A DNA stretch of 64,000 nt, from assembly GCF_022637395.1 (NCBI RefSeq), contig NZ_CP093337.1:2340001-2404000 (forward strand), written 5' to 3'. The notes below the pieces were generated by a model. That model was not told the DNA's origin. It saw only the letters and a program-made list of their open reading frames with translations, and made no database searches. Numbering within the stretch: position 1 is the stretch's first letter; each line of letters begins with the position of its first letter. Below are positions 8,438-17,063 of this stretch, one piece after another. Both the position numbers and the translations under genes were made by a program. The DNA comes from Shinella sp. H4-D48 (GTDB lineage: Bacteria > Pseudomonadota > Alphaproteobacteria > Rhizobiales > Rhizobiaceae).

Positions 8438-9346
8438 CGTGACATCGGCGGCACTGCAAACGAGATCGACACGAACCTCGCTGGTTCTCACTCCGATTGG
8501 GATTCGTTCACGAAGGTTCAGGTGCAGTTCGACGCTCGCAATGACACCGAACTCGGCACGCTGCGTTCGTACATCGCAATCGAAGCCAATGCTGACTCTG
8601 ATCAGAACGGTGGTGATGGCGATTTCGATATCGACGAAGCCTTCATCGAACTCGCTGGTTTCAAGGTCGGCTTTTTCTATAGCTGGTGGGATAGCGGCAT
8701 CAACGGCGAAACCGACACGAACGGCAACACGACAGAGTTCAACTCGATCGCTTACACCTATGATGGTGGCACGTGGCGTGCAGGCCTCTCGCTTGATGAA
8801 ATCGAGGGCGCTGAATACGTCAAGAACAATCACAATCCTCTCGTCGTTGGCAACAACTTCAACCACAACAATCTTGGCGTAGCAGGTACTGTTGGCTTCT
8901 CACTTGGCGGTGTAAATCTCGACATCCTCGGTGGTTATGACAACGCCGTCGGTGAAGGCGCAATCCGCACAATCCTTTCCGCAGACCTTGGCCCCGGCAC
9001 TTTGCAGGTTCTTGGCGTCTGGGCTTCTGACCCGAATACGTATTGGGATGCATCCGAGTGGAGCATCGCAGCCTCATACGCTTTCAAGGCGACGGAAAAG
9101 CTGACGATTACGCCTGGCGTTCAATACTTTGACAATCTCGCTCTTAGCGGCAAGGTCAAGGGTCTCCCGAGCTACGGATTTAACAAAAACGAAGATCAGT
9201 GGCGCGTGGGCGTGACCGTAGGCTACGAGATCGTATCCGGTCTCAACTTCCTCGGTACGGTTAACTACAACAACCGTGACTCGAATGTTGCCTCGCGTGA
9301 TACGGACTGGACTTCCGGCTTCCTGCGTCTGCAGCGCAACTTCTAA
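8228..9346 (+). CDS. rhizobial-type outer-membrane porin (paralogue B)
   Basis: 372 residues of the same porin family as the divergent gene at 6463-7551, with the same signal peptide, mature N-terminus, EPEPMEYVRVCDAFG motif and terminal LRLQRNF. Shared internal blocks include ARNDTELGTLRSYI, IDEAFIELAGFKVG, SWWDSGING and FNSIAYTYDGGTWRAGLS. The surface-loop segments differ. After codon 70 the codon choice shifts to more A/T-ending codons than in paralogue A, so the gene is a mosaic: a conserved N-terminus joined to a diverged body. A terminator follows at 9379. Confidence 0.93.
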   Translation: MNIKSLLIGSAAALVAVSGAQAADAIVAAEPEPMEYVRVCDAFGTGFFYIPGTETCLKIGGFVRFQTSFGRDIGGTANEIDTNLAGSHSDWDSFTKVQVQFDARNDTELGTLRSYIAIEANADSDQNGGDGDFDIDEAFIELAGFKVGFFYSWWDSGINGETDTNGNTTEFNSIAYTYDGGTWRAGLSLDEIEGAEYVKNNHNPLVVGNNFNHNNLGVAGTVGFSLGGVNLDILGGYDNAVGEGAIRTILSADLGPGTLQVLGVWASDPNTYWDASEWSIAASYAFKATEKLTITPGVQYFDNLALSGKVKGLPSYGFNKNEDQWRVGVTVGYEIVSGLNFLGTVNYNNRDSNVASRDTDWTSGFLRLQRNF

Positions 9347-9378
9347 GCCAATCTGGCTTAGCTTATCCAAAAGCGAAG

Positions 9379-9404
9379 AACCCGGCCTTCGGTCGGGTTT
9401 TTCC
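9379..9404 (+). terminator. rho-independent terminator of porin B
   Basis: Stem AACCCGGCC (9379-9387) / GGTCGGGTT (9391-9399), one wobble pair, TTC loop, followed by a T run. Confidence 0.8.
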
Positions 9405-9495
9405 CGTTCCGGCTAGTTTTTGGGGTTAATTAGCAGGGAATTAATAAGCATTCGATGCAACCAATACGCGCTCAACGTGGCGTAGCAAGGTCGAC

Positions 9496-10395
9496 ATGTT
9501 AAACCCTCCATTGATGAGCGGCCCCTACCGCTTGAATTATCAGTTTCAGAGCGCCCGTAATCAGGCATCGCTTCGCGCCCTGCTCGATCGATACGTCGAT
9601 GTTCTCTGGGAACCGGGCTCGCATAAATACAATGTGACGTCTTTTGTCGGCGAACTCGACGAGGTCCTGCTCGGTGCCGAATTCTCGGAGTTTACCGACG
9701 AGATGATGGACACGCTGACGGGCGCGCTTCGCAAGCGCGGCAACAGCAATGCCACCATCAACCGCAAGATGGCCGCACTCAGCAAGCTCCTGAAGAAGGC
9801 CCAGAAGATGGGCGATATCCAGGGCCTGCCGGAGTTCAAGCGCCTGAAGGAGAAGGCCGGGCGCATCCGCTTTCTCGAGCCGGAAGAGGAAAACCGGCTC
9901 TTTGCCGCCATATCCGAGAAATCGGAGCTCTACGGTCGCTTCTGTACCTTCCTTATCGATACGGGGGCGCGGCTGGGCGAGGGTATCGGCCTTCGATGGC
10001 AGGATCTGAATCAGGATCGCGTGACGTTCTGGCTGACGAAAAGCGGCAAAAGCCGCTCTGTTCCGCTCACCGAGAGGGCAGCCGCGGCCATCCAGGCATC
10101 AGAGCGCAAGCGACGCGGACCTTTCACGAGCATTGTCCAGGCGAAATTCAGGGCGGCCTGGAACGAGGCGAAGCAGGAGGTTGGCCTCGGCTCGGAACCG
10201 GATGTCGTTCCGCATATTCTGCGACACACCTGTGCATCGCGGCTCGTTCAGGGCGGCATCGATATCAGGCGCGTGCAGACATGGCTCGGGCACCAGACGC
10301 TGCAGATGACGATGCGTTATGCGCATCTCGCATCCGGCGATCTCGATGTCTGTGTCCCCGTTCTGGAGCACGCCGCCCGTATCAAGGCGCCGTAG
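9496..10395 (+). CDS. tyrosine site-specific recombinase (phage integrase family)
   Basis: 299 residues. The N-terminal half carries a SAM-like core-binding domain (about 20-120), the C-terminal half the catalytic domain. All catalytic residues are visible: Arg159 (DTGARLGEG), the beta-hairpin Lys (LTKSGKSRSVPL), His240-x-x-Arg243 (HILRHTCASRL), His266 (LGHQTLQM) and nucleophile Tyr275 (MRYAH). It should therefore be active in DNA strand exchange. It is not XerC/D-like in its N-terminus and is closer to phage or island integrases. No excisionase, attachment repeat or other phage gene is nearby. The 5' end of a tRNA-Ser gene is 265 bases downstream. It may be a remnant of an element or a domesticated recombinase. 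Confidence 0.88.
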   Translation: MLNPPLMSGPYRLNYQFQSARNQASLRALLDRYVDVLWEPGSHKYNVTSFVGELDEVLLGAEFSEFTDEMMDTLTGALRKRGNSNATINRKMAALSKLLKKAQKMGDIQGLPEFKRLKEKAGRIRFLEPEEENRLFAAISEKSELYGRFCTFLIDTGARLGEGIGLRWQDLNQDRVTFWLTKSGKSRSVPLTERAAAAIQASERKRRGPFTSIVQAKFRAAWNEAKQEVGLGSEPDVVPHILRHTCASRLVQGGIDIRRVQTWLGHQTLQMTMRYAHLASGDLDVCVPVLEHAARIKAP

Positions 10396-10660
10396 GCAAA
10401 CAGCATGGCGTCGTCATTGGCCGGAGGGAGGCATTCCTCCCCCCGAATCACAGGATTTTGGCAGCAGGTCCGGGCATGATTTGTCAGGGCCTGAAACGGC
10501 GGCAGATGCCCAGACGGCCCTGAGCGGTCAACACGCAAAAGACGGCTGCGCGTGCAGCGGACTGCACATTGGCCTAAGGCGCGAGAAATTCTGGATATTG
10601 TCGCAAAAATCTAAAAATGCCTTGCAATCCCGACCCATGCCGCATAGTGAAATCGCGAGC

Positions 10661-10750
10661 GGAGAGGTGGCCGAGTGGTCGAAGGCGCTCCCCTGCTAAG
10701 GGAGTATACCGGAAACGGTATCGAGGGTTCGAATCCCTTCTTCTCCGCCA
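10661..10750 (+). tRNA. tRNA-Ser (anticodon GCU)
   Basis: A 90-base cloverleaf: acceptor GGAGAGG pairs with CTTCTCC (one G-U), the anticodon stem CTCCC/GGGAG encloses CTGCTAA with anticodon GCT, then a long variable arm typical of class II tRNAs, the T arm GGGTTCGAATCCC, discriminator G and an encoded CCA. It reads AGC/AGU serine codons. Confidence 0.97.
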
Positions 10751-10960
10751 GTTTCCCCTTCTGCCATCTTGTATAATGCCGAATGGTTGCACAGTTCGCT
10801 CCTTGCCGCGAAGTGAGTAGCCGCCTGCCCTGCCGTTAAGATGCATTCGGTCACCCGGTCCCACCGAGACAAATCTGTCCGGGCCTGTCCCTGCACGATC
10901 GTTCAAGAACGGATCTGCAAACACGCCTATTCACCGCGCTCAACAAAGGAGAGCGGCAAG

Positions 10961-11332
10961 ATGGACAGCACGTACCAAACCATCCGATTTTCAGAAAAAC
11001 TGTCCGGGATCAAAGACCTGTGGCAGCCGCGCGTCGTCGCGGAGATGAACGACTATCAGTTCAAGCTCGTGCGCATCGAAGGCGATTTCATCTGGCATGA
11101 TCACCCGGAGACGGATGAGACGTTCATCGTCCTCGATGGAGAATTGCGGATCGATTTTCGCGATGGCGCCGTGACGATTCGGCCGGGCGAAATGTTCGTC
11201 GTTCCGAAGGGCGTGGAACACAAGCCCTTTGCGCAGAGGGAAGTCCATCTTCTGCTGATCGAGCCGCGCGGGGTGCTGAACACGGGCCAAGCCGGCGGCG
11301 AACGTACGGCCGAAAACGATATCTGGATCTGA
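10961..11332 (+). CDS. cupin-domain protein
   Basis: 123 residues forming a single small beta barrel. The first metal motif is [18 protein letters not shown] (His46, His48, Glu53) and the second is PKGVEHKPF (His87), so the usual three-His/one-Glu metal site is intact. The start at 10961 is chosen because GGAGAGCGGCAAG precedes the ATG; the upstream in-frame extension has no gene-like content. Cupins of this size are isomerases, dioxygenases or sugar-binding proteins, and the substrate is unknown. It follows tRNA-Ser and is closed by the terminator at 11386. Confidence 0.85.
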   Translation: MDSTYQTIRFSEKLSGIKDLWQPRVVAEMNDYQFKLVRIEGDFIWHDHPETDETFIVLDGELRIDFRDGAVTIRPGEMFVVPKGVEHKPFAQREVHLLLIEPRGVLNTGQAGGERTAENDIWI

Positions 11333-11385
11333 CCTGTCGAATTGCGCAGGCTTGAAGGCGCTGGTTAACGACTCCCCGAAACGAG

Positions 11386-11426
11386 AAAGCCTCCGGAAAC
11401 GAACGTTTCCGGAGGCTTCGATTTTT
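11386..11426 (+). terminator. terminator between the cupin and caspase-like genes (probably used in both directions)
   Basis: A 14-bp perfect stem AAGCCTCCGGAAAC / GTTTCCGGAGGCTT (11387-11400 / 11405-11418), GAAC loop, then CGATTTTTC. On the minus strand the stem is followed by TCTCGTTTC, a weaker tail. Confidence 0.85.
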
Positions 11427-11440
11427 CGACCGGCAGCGTA

Positions 11441-14400
11441 TCAGGCGCGGGCGGCGAGGCGATCGATGGCGTTCTGGGTGGAAGCGCCGAAGTCGCCATC
11501 AATTGGGCCGTTGTAGTAGCCACGGTCCTTCAGGATCTGCTGAAACGCCTTGCGGAACTGTGGCGTGAAGTTCGACGGCGAGCCCTTGAGTTCCGAAAGC
11601 TTGCCCTGATCACCACCCTCGATGCTGGCGGCTGCCCAGCGCGCTGCCTCCTTGGCATCGGCGCGGGTGCCGAGACCGTAGTCGTAGAGGCGCGAGAGGT
11701 TGCCCATCGCATAGGTATTGCCGCCATTGGCCGCCTTTTCATACCAGCTGATGGCCTGAGCGTAATCCTGCTTCACGCCGTTGCCGGCATCGTAAAGCCA
11801 GCCCAGCGAGGCCATCGAATAGTAGTCGTTGAAGGCTGCCGCCTTCTCGTACCACTTGCGGGCTTCGGCGTAATCGACGGGAACGCCGAGGCCGGACTGA
11901 TAGGCGTAGCCGACCGAGGACATGGCGTTGATGTCGCCGCCTTCCGCGCCCTTCTTGTACCATTCGAGCGAAAGGGTCAGGTCACGCGCCGTGCCGAGAC
12001 CTTCGCGGTAAAACCACCCCATGGTGGCCTGGCCATTGCCATAGCCTTGTTCAGCGGACTTGCGGTACCACTTGATGGCCTCGTCATAGTCCTTGCGCGT
12101 GCCGTTGTAGCCCTCGCGATAGAGCCAGCCGAGCGAAGCCTGCGCATAGGGATTACCGGCATTGGCACCCTGTTCGAACATGCGGATGCCCTTGGCCATG
12201 TCGACCTGACCATCCGTACCGTAGATCGAATACCAGGCCAGGTTGGTCAGGGCGTAGAGGTTCCCCTCGTCCGCCGCCTTCTGGTAATATTCGCGGGCCT
12301 GGCTGTAGTTGCGCGCCGCATCGTGCGCGCGGCCCAGCATGTTGCGAATGCCGTTGTCGGACGGATTGGCGTTGAGCGCCGCCTCGCAGACCGGGATCGC
12401 ACGACCGTAGTCGATCTGCGTGAAGAGCTTGCCGAGGAAGCCGGGACGCAGGTTCGGCTCGCCGGCCAGTTCGTAACACTGGTCCGCATCCGAGCCGGTG
12501 AGCACCGTCGAGGATTGGCCAGTGGTGATGGTCGACGTGCCGCCGCTGGAGACCGAGGCACTGCCGGTGCGGCCGGTCGCGAGCCCATCGATGGCGGCGA
12601 TCGTCGCCGCGCCGAATTCGCCATCGGACGAACCGCTGTAGTAGCCGCGTTCGCGCAGCAGGTTCTGCAGCTCCGTGCGGAAGGCGACGGTGAAGTTGCC
12701 GGGGGTTTCCTTCAGTTCCTTCAGCTTGTTGGCGTCGCCGCTTTCGACGGCCGCCGCCGCCCAGCGAACGGCTTCCTTGGCATCGGCCGGCGTGCCGAGG
12801 CCCTGATCGTAAAGGCGAGAGAGGTTGCCCATGGCATAGGCGCTGCCGGCATTGGCGGCCTTTTCATACCAGTAGCGGGCTTCCACATAATCCTGCTTCA
12901 CGCCGTTGCCGACATCGTAGAGCCAGGCAAGAGAGGCCATGGAGTAGGCGTCGCCCATATTGGCGGCCTTCTCGTACCAGACCTTGGCTTCGGCATAGTT
13001 CTGCGCGGTACCGAGGCCGTTCTGATAGGCCCAGCCGAGCGACGACATGGCATTGGCATCGCCCGCATCGGCGGCCTTGCGATACCAGGTGAGCGACTGG
13101 ACATAATCCTGCGAGACGCCGAGGCCCTCGCGATAGAACCAGCCCATCGTCGCCATGGCATTGGCGTAGCCCTGATTGGCCGACTGCTGATACCACTTCA
13201 CCGCTTCATTATAATCCTGGCGCGTACCGCCGTAGCCTTCGCGGTAAAGCCAGCCGAGCGAGGCCTGCGCATAGGAATTTCCGGCAACCGCAGCCTTCTC
13301 GAACATCGACAGGCCCTTCGGCACATCGACGGGGCCATCCGTCCCATAGACCGAGAACCAAGCGAGGTTGGTGAGGCCATACATGTTGCCGAGTTCGATC
13401 GCCTTTTCGTAGTTGCGGCGCGCCTCGATATAGTTGCGGTCTGCGTCATGCGCGCGGCCGAGCAGGTTTACGAGCATGCCGTCGGACGGGTTCTCGTTGA
13501 CGGCCTGAGCGCAGGCGGTGAGCGCGCGCTTGGCATCGATCTTCAGGAAGTTAACGCCCATGAAGCCGGGCAGCGACTGCGGCTCGCCGGCGAGCAGGAA
13601 GCAATCGCGCGAGGCCGGCGTTTCCTTGCCGGCGACATTGACGCTGAGCCCCTTCTTGGGTTCCAGCGCGGCGATCAGCTGTTCGGCGTCGCTGCGGTGC
13701 TGGCTGTCGGGATAGCGCTCGATGAAGCGCTGGAGGGCGGCCGCATCGGTCGAGCCCGTGAGCGCCTCCCAGGCGATGCCCGCCGCATCCTGCCCTTCCG
13801 TCTCGGTCGCTTCCTTGAGGCCGGCGAGCTTCTTTTCCGCCAGCATCTTGTAGACCGGGTCCTTGCCGTGCTTGGCGATGAAGGCGTTGATCAGGTCCTC
13901 GTCGGCGAGGTCGCGGATGTTCTGCCAGTCGGCCGCCGCCTCGGACTGGCCGTTGGGCGAGACCTCCTGCGTGTTGCCGCTGTTGGTGATGTTGATGTTC
14001 ACTTCCTTGATGTTCAGGAAGATCTGCGCACCGCCGAGCGAACCGTAGACGAAAGGCTCCTGCTCGCGATTGGTGGCCTGCACCACCTCGTCGCGAACCT
14101 TGCCGAGCGCGATACGCACATCGAGGCCGGGTTCCGTAAGGTACTTGGCAAGCGCGGTGGCAAACGGGCTGTTCTTGCCCTCCCCGTCCAGCGCCACAGT
14201 ACCGGCCTTCGACGCGAAAGCGATCAGCGTATCCGCCGATTCAGGCTCGACGCGCGCAAGGCCGCGCGACACGGCACGCGTGCCGATCGAGCGCGTCATC
14301 TGCGCGGAGAACGGATTGTTGCGGCAGGCATCGAGAATGAACAGCTTCAGCTTCTTGGCGCCCTCCAGCGACCGCTGCACGCGATCGATGGCCACGCTTT

Positions 14401-14788
14401 CGTCCTCGACATCCCTGTCGCTCTTCAGCGCCGCGTCGACGGGGATCAGGTAGTTGACCCCATTCATTTCCATGGCGTGGCCGGAATAATAGACCACCGC
14501 CATGTCCGCATCGACCGATTCGTCCTCGAATTCGCGCAGCGCCTTGACCATGGCGGAGCGGTCGAGATCGAACACCGTCTTGACGGAATCGAAGCCCGCA
14601 TTCTGGAACGAGGCGCGCATCAGCTCCACGTCGTTCGCGGGATTGTTGAGCTGGGCGGTCTCTTCGTATTTCTGATTGCCGATCAACAGCGCAACGCGCT
14701 TCGCCTCCGCAGCGCCCGCATTGAACACCACGACGGCGACAGACACGAAGAATACCGGCGCCCAGTGTTTTTGTACGCGTCTTAACAT
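11441..14788 (-). CDS. secreted caspase-like (peptidase C14) protein with Sel1 repeats and peptidoglycan-binding-like ends
   Basis: About 1115 residues. The start at 14788 is set by GGAGGTAAGGGC before ATG. An N-terminal signal/anchor segment (about 8-30) leads to a caspase-fold domain (about 31-265) with the catalytic dyad His104 (VVYYSGHAME) and Cys155 (LFILDACRNNPF). Two large homologous units follow, starting at Cys396 and Cys771 (period about 375 residues). Each begins C-x-LAGEP, contains a TPR-like block (NPSD...LGRAHDA.RNY), then about six Sel1 repeats (ASLGWLYREGYGGTR type), and ends with a peptidoglycan-binding-like motif (RGYYSG..DGEFGAAT and RGYYNGPIDGDFGAST). The linker between units is Ser/Thr/Gly-rich. 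Bacterial caspase-like proteins cleave after Arg/Lys or Asp; the target here is unknown. The cell-envelope location is inferred. Confidence 0.85.
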   Translation of the reverse strand: MLRRVQKHWAPVFFVSVAVVVFNAGAAEAKRVALLIGNQKYEETAQLNNPANDVELMRASFQNAGFDSVKTVFDLDRSAMVKALREFEDESVDADMAVVYYSGHAMEMNGVNYLIPVDAALKSDRDVEDESVAIDRVQRSLEGAKKLKLFILDACRNNPFSAQMTRSIGTRAVSRGLARVEPESADTLIAFASKAGTVALDGEGKNSPFATALAKYLTEPGLDVRIALGKVRDEVVQATNREQEPFVYGSLGGAQIFLNIKEVNINITNSGNTQEVSPNGQSEAAADWQNIRDLADEDLINAFIAKHGKDPVYKMLAEKKLAGLKEATETEGQDAAGIAWEALTGSTDAAALQRFIERYPDSQHRSDAEQLIAALEPKKGLSVNVAGKETPASRDCFLLAGEPQSLPGFMGVNFLKIDAKRALTACAQAVNENPSDGMLVNLLGRAHDADRNYIEARRNYEKAIELGNMYGLTNLAWFSVYGTDGPVDVPKGLSMFEKAAVAGNSYAQASLGWLYREGYGGTRQDYNEAVKWYQQSANQGYANAMATMGWFYREGLGVSQDYVQSLTWYRKAADAGDANAMSSLGWAYQNGLGTAQNYAEAKVWYEKAANMGDAYSMASLAWLYDVGNGVKQDYVEARYWYEKAANAGSAYAMGNLSRLYDQGLGTPADAKEAVRWAAAAVESGDANKLKELKETPGNFTVAFRTELQNLLRERGYYSGSSDGEFGAATIAAIDGLATGRTGSASVSSGGTSTITTGQSSTVLTGSDADQCYELAGEPNLRPGFLGKLFTQIDYGRAIPVCEAALNANPSDNGIRNMLGRAHDAARNYSQAREYYQKAADEGNLYALTNLAWYSIYGTDGQVDMAKGIRMFEQGANAGNPYAQASLGWLYREGYNGTRKDYDEAIKWYRKSAEQGYGNGQATMGWFYREGLGTARDLTLSLEWYKKGAEGGDINAMSSVGYAYQSGLGVPVDYAEARKWYEKAAAFNDYYSMASLGWLYDAGNGVKQDYAQAISWYEKAANGGNTYAMGNLSRLYDYGLGTRADAKEAARWAAASIEGGDQGKLSELKGSPSNFTPQFRKAFQQILKDRGYYNGPIDGDFGASTQNAIDRLAARA

Positions 14789-14884
14789 GCCCTTACCTCC
14801 GGCATTATTGCCGCCACTATTACGTATGGGCATGCCCGTTTCAATGTGGGGGCATTCGGAATTTTTTATCCTGGCCGGCGGAGC

Positions 14885-16006
14885 TCACCCGGCATCGACC
14901 TCCACCCAGCGCTCCTCGCGATGGGAGCGGGCCATGGCATGCACGGATTTTTCGATGCGCAGGCCATCGACAAAATCGATGGCATGGGATGGTTTCCCGG
15001 CGATGGCGGCCATCAGCTCGCGGCATTCTATGACCTTGAGATCGTTAAAGCCGAGGCCGTGGCCCGGCGCCGGAATGAACCTGTCATAGGGCTTGTGATG
15101 AGGGGCGGTCAGGATTGTGGAAAAGCCCTGTTCGGTGGCGCGACCATCGGTCGTATAGAGCTGGAACTCGTTCATGCGCTCCTGATCGTAGAGGATCGAA
15201 CCCGTCGAGCCATAGATCTGCAGGGCGATGCGGCCCTTGCGCCCCCAGGCGGAGCGGTTCGCCATCAGCACGCCGGAAATGCCGCCGGAAAGGCGCATCA
15301 GAACACTGGCGATATCGTGATTTTCGACGGCGCGCCGACCGCCGTCCTTCGTGGGACGGTCGGCATAGGGCTTGGCAAGCGAGGCGATGACCGCCTCGAC
15401 ATGGCCGAACAGGCTCCACAGCAGCGACAGCGGATGCACCGCGAAATCATCAAGCGCACCATAACCGGATGACGCCTCGCTCTTCCAATAGAACAGCGCC
15501 TGCGGATCGGCCATGAAATCCTCGTCCATCTCGATGCGGACGTGATTGACGGTGCCGATCGCGCCCTCGTCGATCAGCGAACGGATGTGGCGCATGACCG
15601 GGTTCTGGATGTAGTTGTAGCCCATCACGGCGATCTTGCCGGACGCGCGCTGGGCAGCAAGCATGCGTTCTGCATCGCCGATGTCCGTTGCCATGGGCTT
15701 TTCACACCAGACGTGTTTTCCCGCTTCGAGCGCGGCGATCGCCATTTCGGCGTGGAACTGATTGGGCGTGGTGACGGAAATCACGTCGACTTCAGGGTCG
15801 GCCAGCAGATCGCGCCAGTTCGCGGTGGCTTTGGCAAAGCCGAACTCCTTCGCACGCGCAACGGCGAGTTCGCCATTGGCCTCGGCCAGATGCACGAGGC
15901 GCGGGCGATCGACGTCGCCGAAAACCGTACTGACATTGTTCCAGGCGAGCGCATGGCACTTGCCCATATAGCCGGTGCCGATCAGTCCAATGCCAAGAGC
16001 CTTCAT
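14885..16006 (-). CDS. Gfo/Idh/MocA-family oxidoreductase, IolY-like
   Basis: 373 residues: an N-terminal Rossmann domain with GLIGTGYMGKCHALA, the NAD(P)-binding and catalytic EKPMA motif (VWCEKPMATDI), and a C-terminal alpha/beta domain with GALDDFAVHP. This family oxidises sugar or inositol hydroxyls with NAD. It is divergent from iolR with an IolR-type operator between them (16136-16149). In Sinorhizobium meliloti a dehydrogenase of this family, iolY, lies next to iolR and is needed for scyllo-inositol use, so that role is the best guess. In S. meliloti iolY is described as co-directional with iolRCDEB; here the orientation is opposite. Confidence 0.82.
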   Translation of the reverse strand: MKALGIGLIGTGYMGKCHALAWNNVSTVFGDVDRPRLVHLAEANGELAVARAKEFGFAKATANWRDLLADPEVDVISVTTPNQFHAEMAIAALEAGKHVWCEKPMATDIGDAERMLAAQRASGKIAVMGYNYIQNPVMRHIRSLIDEGAIGTVNHVRIEMDEDFMADPQALFYWKSEASSGYGALDDFAVHPLSLLWSLFGHVEAVIASLAKPYADRPTKDGGRRAVENHDIASVLMRLSGGISGVLMANRSAWGRKGRIALQIYGSTGSILYDQERMNEFQLYTTDGRATEQGFSTILTAPHHKPYDRFIPAPGHGLGFNDLKVIECRELMAAIAGKPSHAIDFVDGLRIEKSVHAMARSHREERWVEVDAG

Positions 16007-16135
16007 GACGTCTCCTCCGTCCGCTGAATTCCGCTACGCTCCCGCGCCGGAATTGCTATATCTCGCAAGAGGGGCGCGCTGACGTCATTCATAGCCGGAA
16101 AGATTTGGAATGAAAACTTTCTTTTCCTTGATAAT

Positions 16136-16149
16136 GGAATATTCATTCC
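16136..16149. promoter_or_regulatory. IolR operator (GGAA-N6-TTCC) between the iolY-like gene and iolR
   Basis: GGAA-TATTCA-TTCC matches the palindrome reported for RpiR-type IolR of S. meliloti. It directly follows a possible promoter (TTGGAA at 16105, TTGATAAT ending at 16135), so a bound repressor would block initiation. Its position can serve both divergent genes. Confidence 0.7.
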
Positions 16150-16186
16150 GTTTTTCGCGAAGCGGCAACGTGAGGAGAATGAATGC

Positions 16187-17059
16187 ATGACCAGCAGCGA
16201 AGCGGCCCAGACCCGCGTACCCCGCGATTTTGAAAGCCTGCGCAGCGTCATCATCGAGCGCAAGGAGACCATGCCGAAGCGGCTGGCGCAGGTGGCGGCC
16301 TATGCGCTGTCCAACCCTGACGACATGGCCTTCGGCACCGCAGCGAGCATTGCAACGGCTGCGGACGTGCAGCCCTCGACGCTGGTGCGCCTTGCCCACC
16401 ATCTCGGCTACGACGGTTTTTCCGACCTCCAGAATGTCTTTCGCGCCCGGCTGCGCGACCGCACGCTTTCGTATGAGGAGCGGCTGCTGTCGCTGGAGGC
16501 CGGCGCAACGGCCGGCAGCGATGCCGAACTGCTTTCCGGCTTCCTGAACGCGGCAAGCCAGTCGGTGGCGCGGCTTGCCAGCACGGTCGATGGCGAGACA
16601 TTTTCGAAAGCGGTGGATGTGCTCGCGCGGGCGGAAACGATCTATCTCGTCGCCAAGCGCCGGTCCTATCCGCTGACGGCGCATATTGCCTATGCGTTCG
16701 GCAAGCTCGGCATCCGCCACCAGATCATCGCATCGCCCAACGGCATCGATACCGAAATGGCGCAATTCGCCACCGGCAAGGACGCGGTGATTGCGGCAAG
16801 CTTTTCACCCTACGCCGCCGAAAGCCTGACGCAGGCGCAGGAGTTGGCGGGCCGCGGCGTTCCGATCATCGCGATCACCGACTCGGTGTTCTCGCCGCTT
16901 GCCGCCACCGCCACCCACTGGTTCGAGGTGTCTGAGGCCGATTATGCCGGCTTTCGCTCGCTTTCGGCCTCCATGGCGCTTGCGATGGCGCTGCCCGTTG
17001 CGATCGCCGAGCGCCGGCGCAGTCTCAAGCGCACACCAAGGCGGAATGCCGGAGAATAA
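16187..17059 (+). CDS. iolR: RpiR-family transcriptional repressor of inositol catabolism
   Basis: 290 residues. The N-terminal HTH_6 domain (about 20-95) contains TAADVQPSTLVRLAHHLGYDGFSDLQ, the RpiR recognition region. The C-terminal SIS domain (about 125-265) binds a phosphosugar-like effector (IYLVAKRRSYPLTAHIAYA, VIAASFSPYAAE, PIIAITDS). Immediate linkage to iolC and two GGAA-N6-TTCC sites flanking the gene (16136, 17064) support the IolR call. It is expected to repress the iol genes until an inositol catabolite releases it, and to regulate itself. GAGGAGAATGAATGC precedes the ATG. Confidence 0.9.
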   Translation: MTSSEAAQTRVPRDFESLRSVIIERKETMPKRLAQVAAYALSNPDDMAFGTAASIATAADVQPSTLVRLAHHLGYDGFSDLQNVFRARLRDRTLSYEERLLSLEAGATAGSDAELLSGFLNAASQSVARLASTVDGETFSKAVDVLARAETIYLVAKRRSYPLTAHIAYAFGKLGIRHQIIASPNGIDTEMAQFATGKDAVIAASFSPYAAESLTQAQELAGRGVPIIAITDSVFSPLAATATHWFEVSEADYAGFRSLSASMALAMALPVAIAERRRSLKRTPRRNAGE

Positions 17060-17063
17060 AAAT

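Noticed and set aside
12047-14785. Long open frame on the plus strand across the caspase/Sel1 gene
   Set aside because: It is a shadow. The minus strand encodes a protein with a signal segment, catalytic motifs and repeats, and a good ribosome-binding site. The plus frame gives low-complexity Arg/Gly/Ile-rich sequence without domains.
11441-14788. Caspase-like protein as part of a defence or gasdermin-type system
   Set aside because: No gasdermin, NLR, TIR, CBASS or other effector gene is adjacent, and the protein carries a signal segment and envelope-type domains, which argues against a cytoplasmic defence module.
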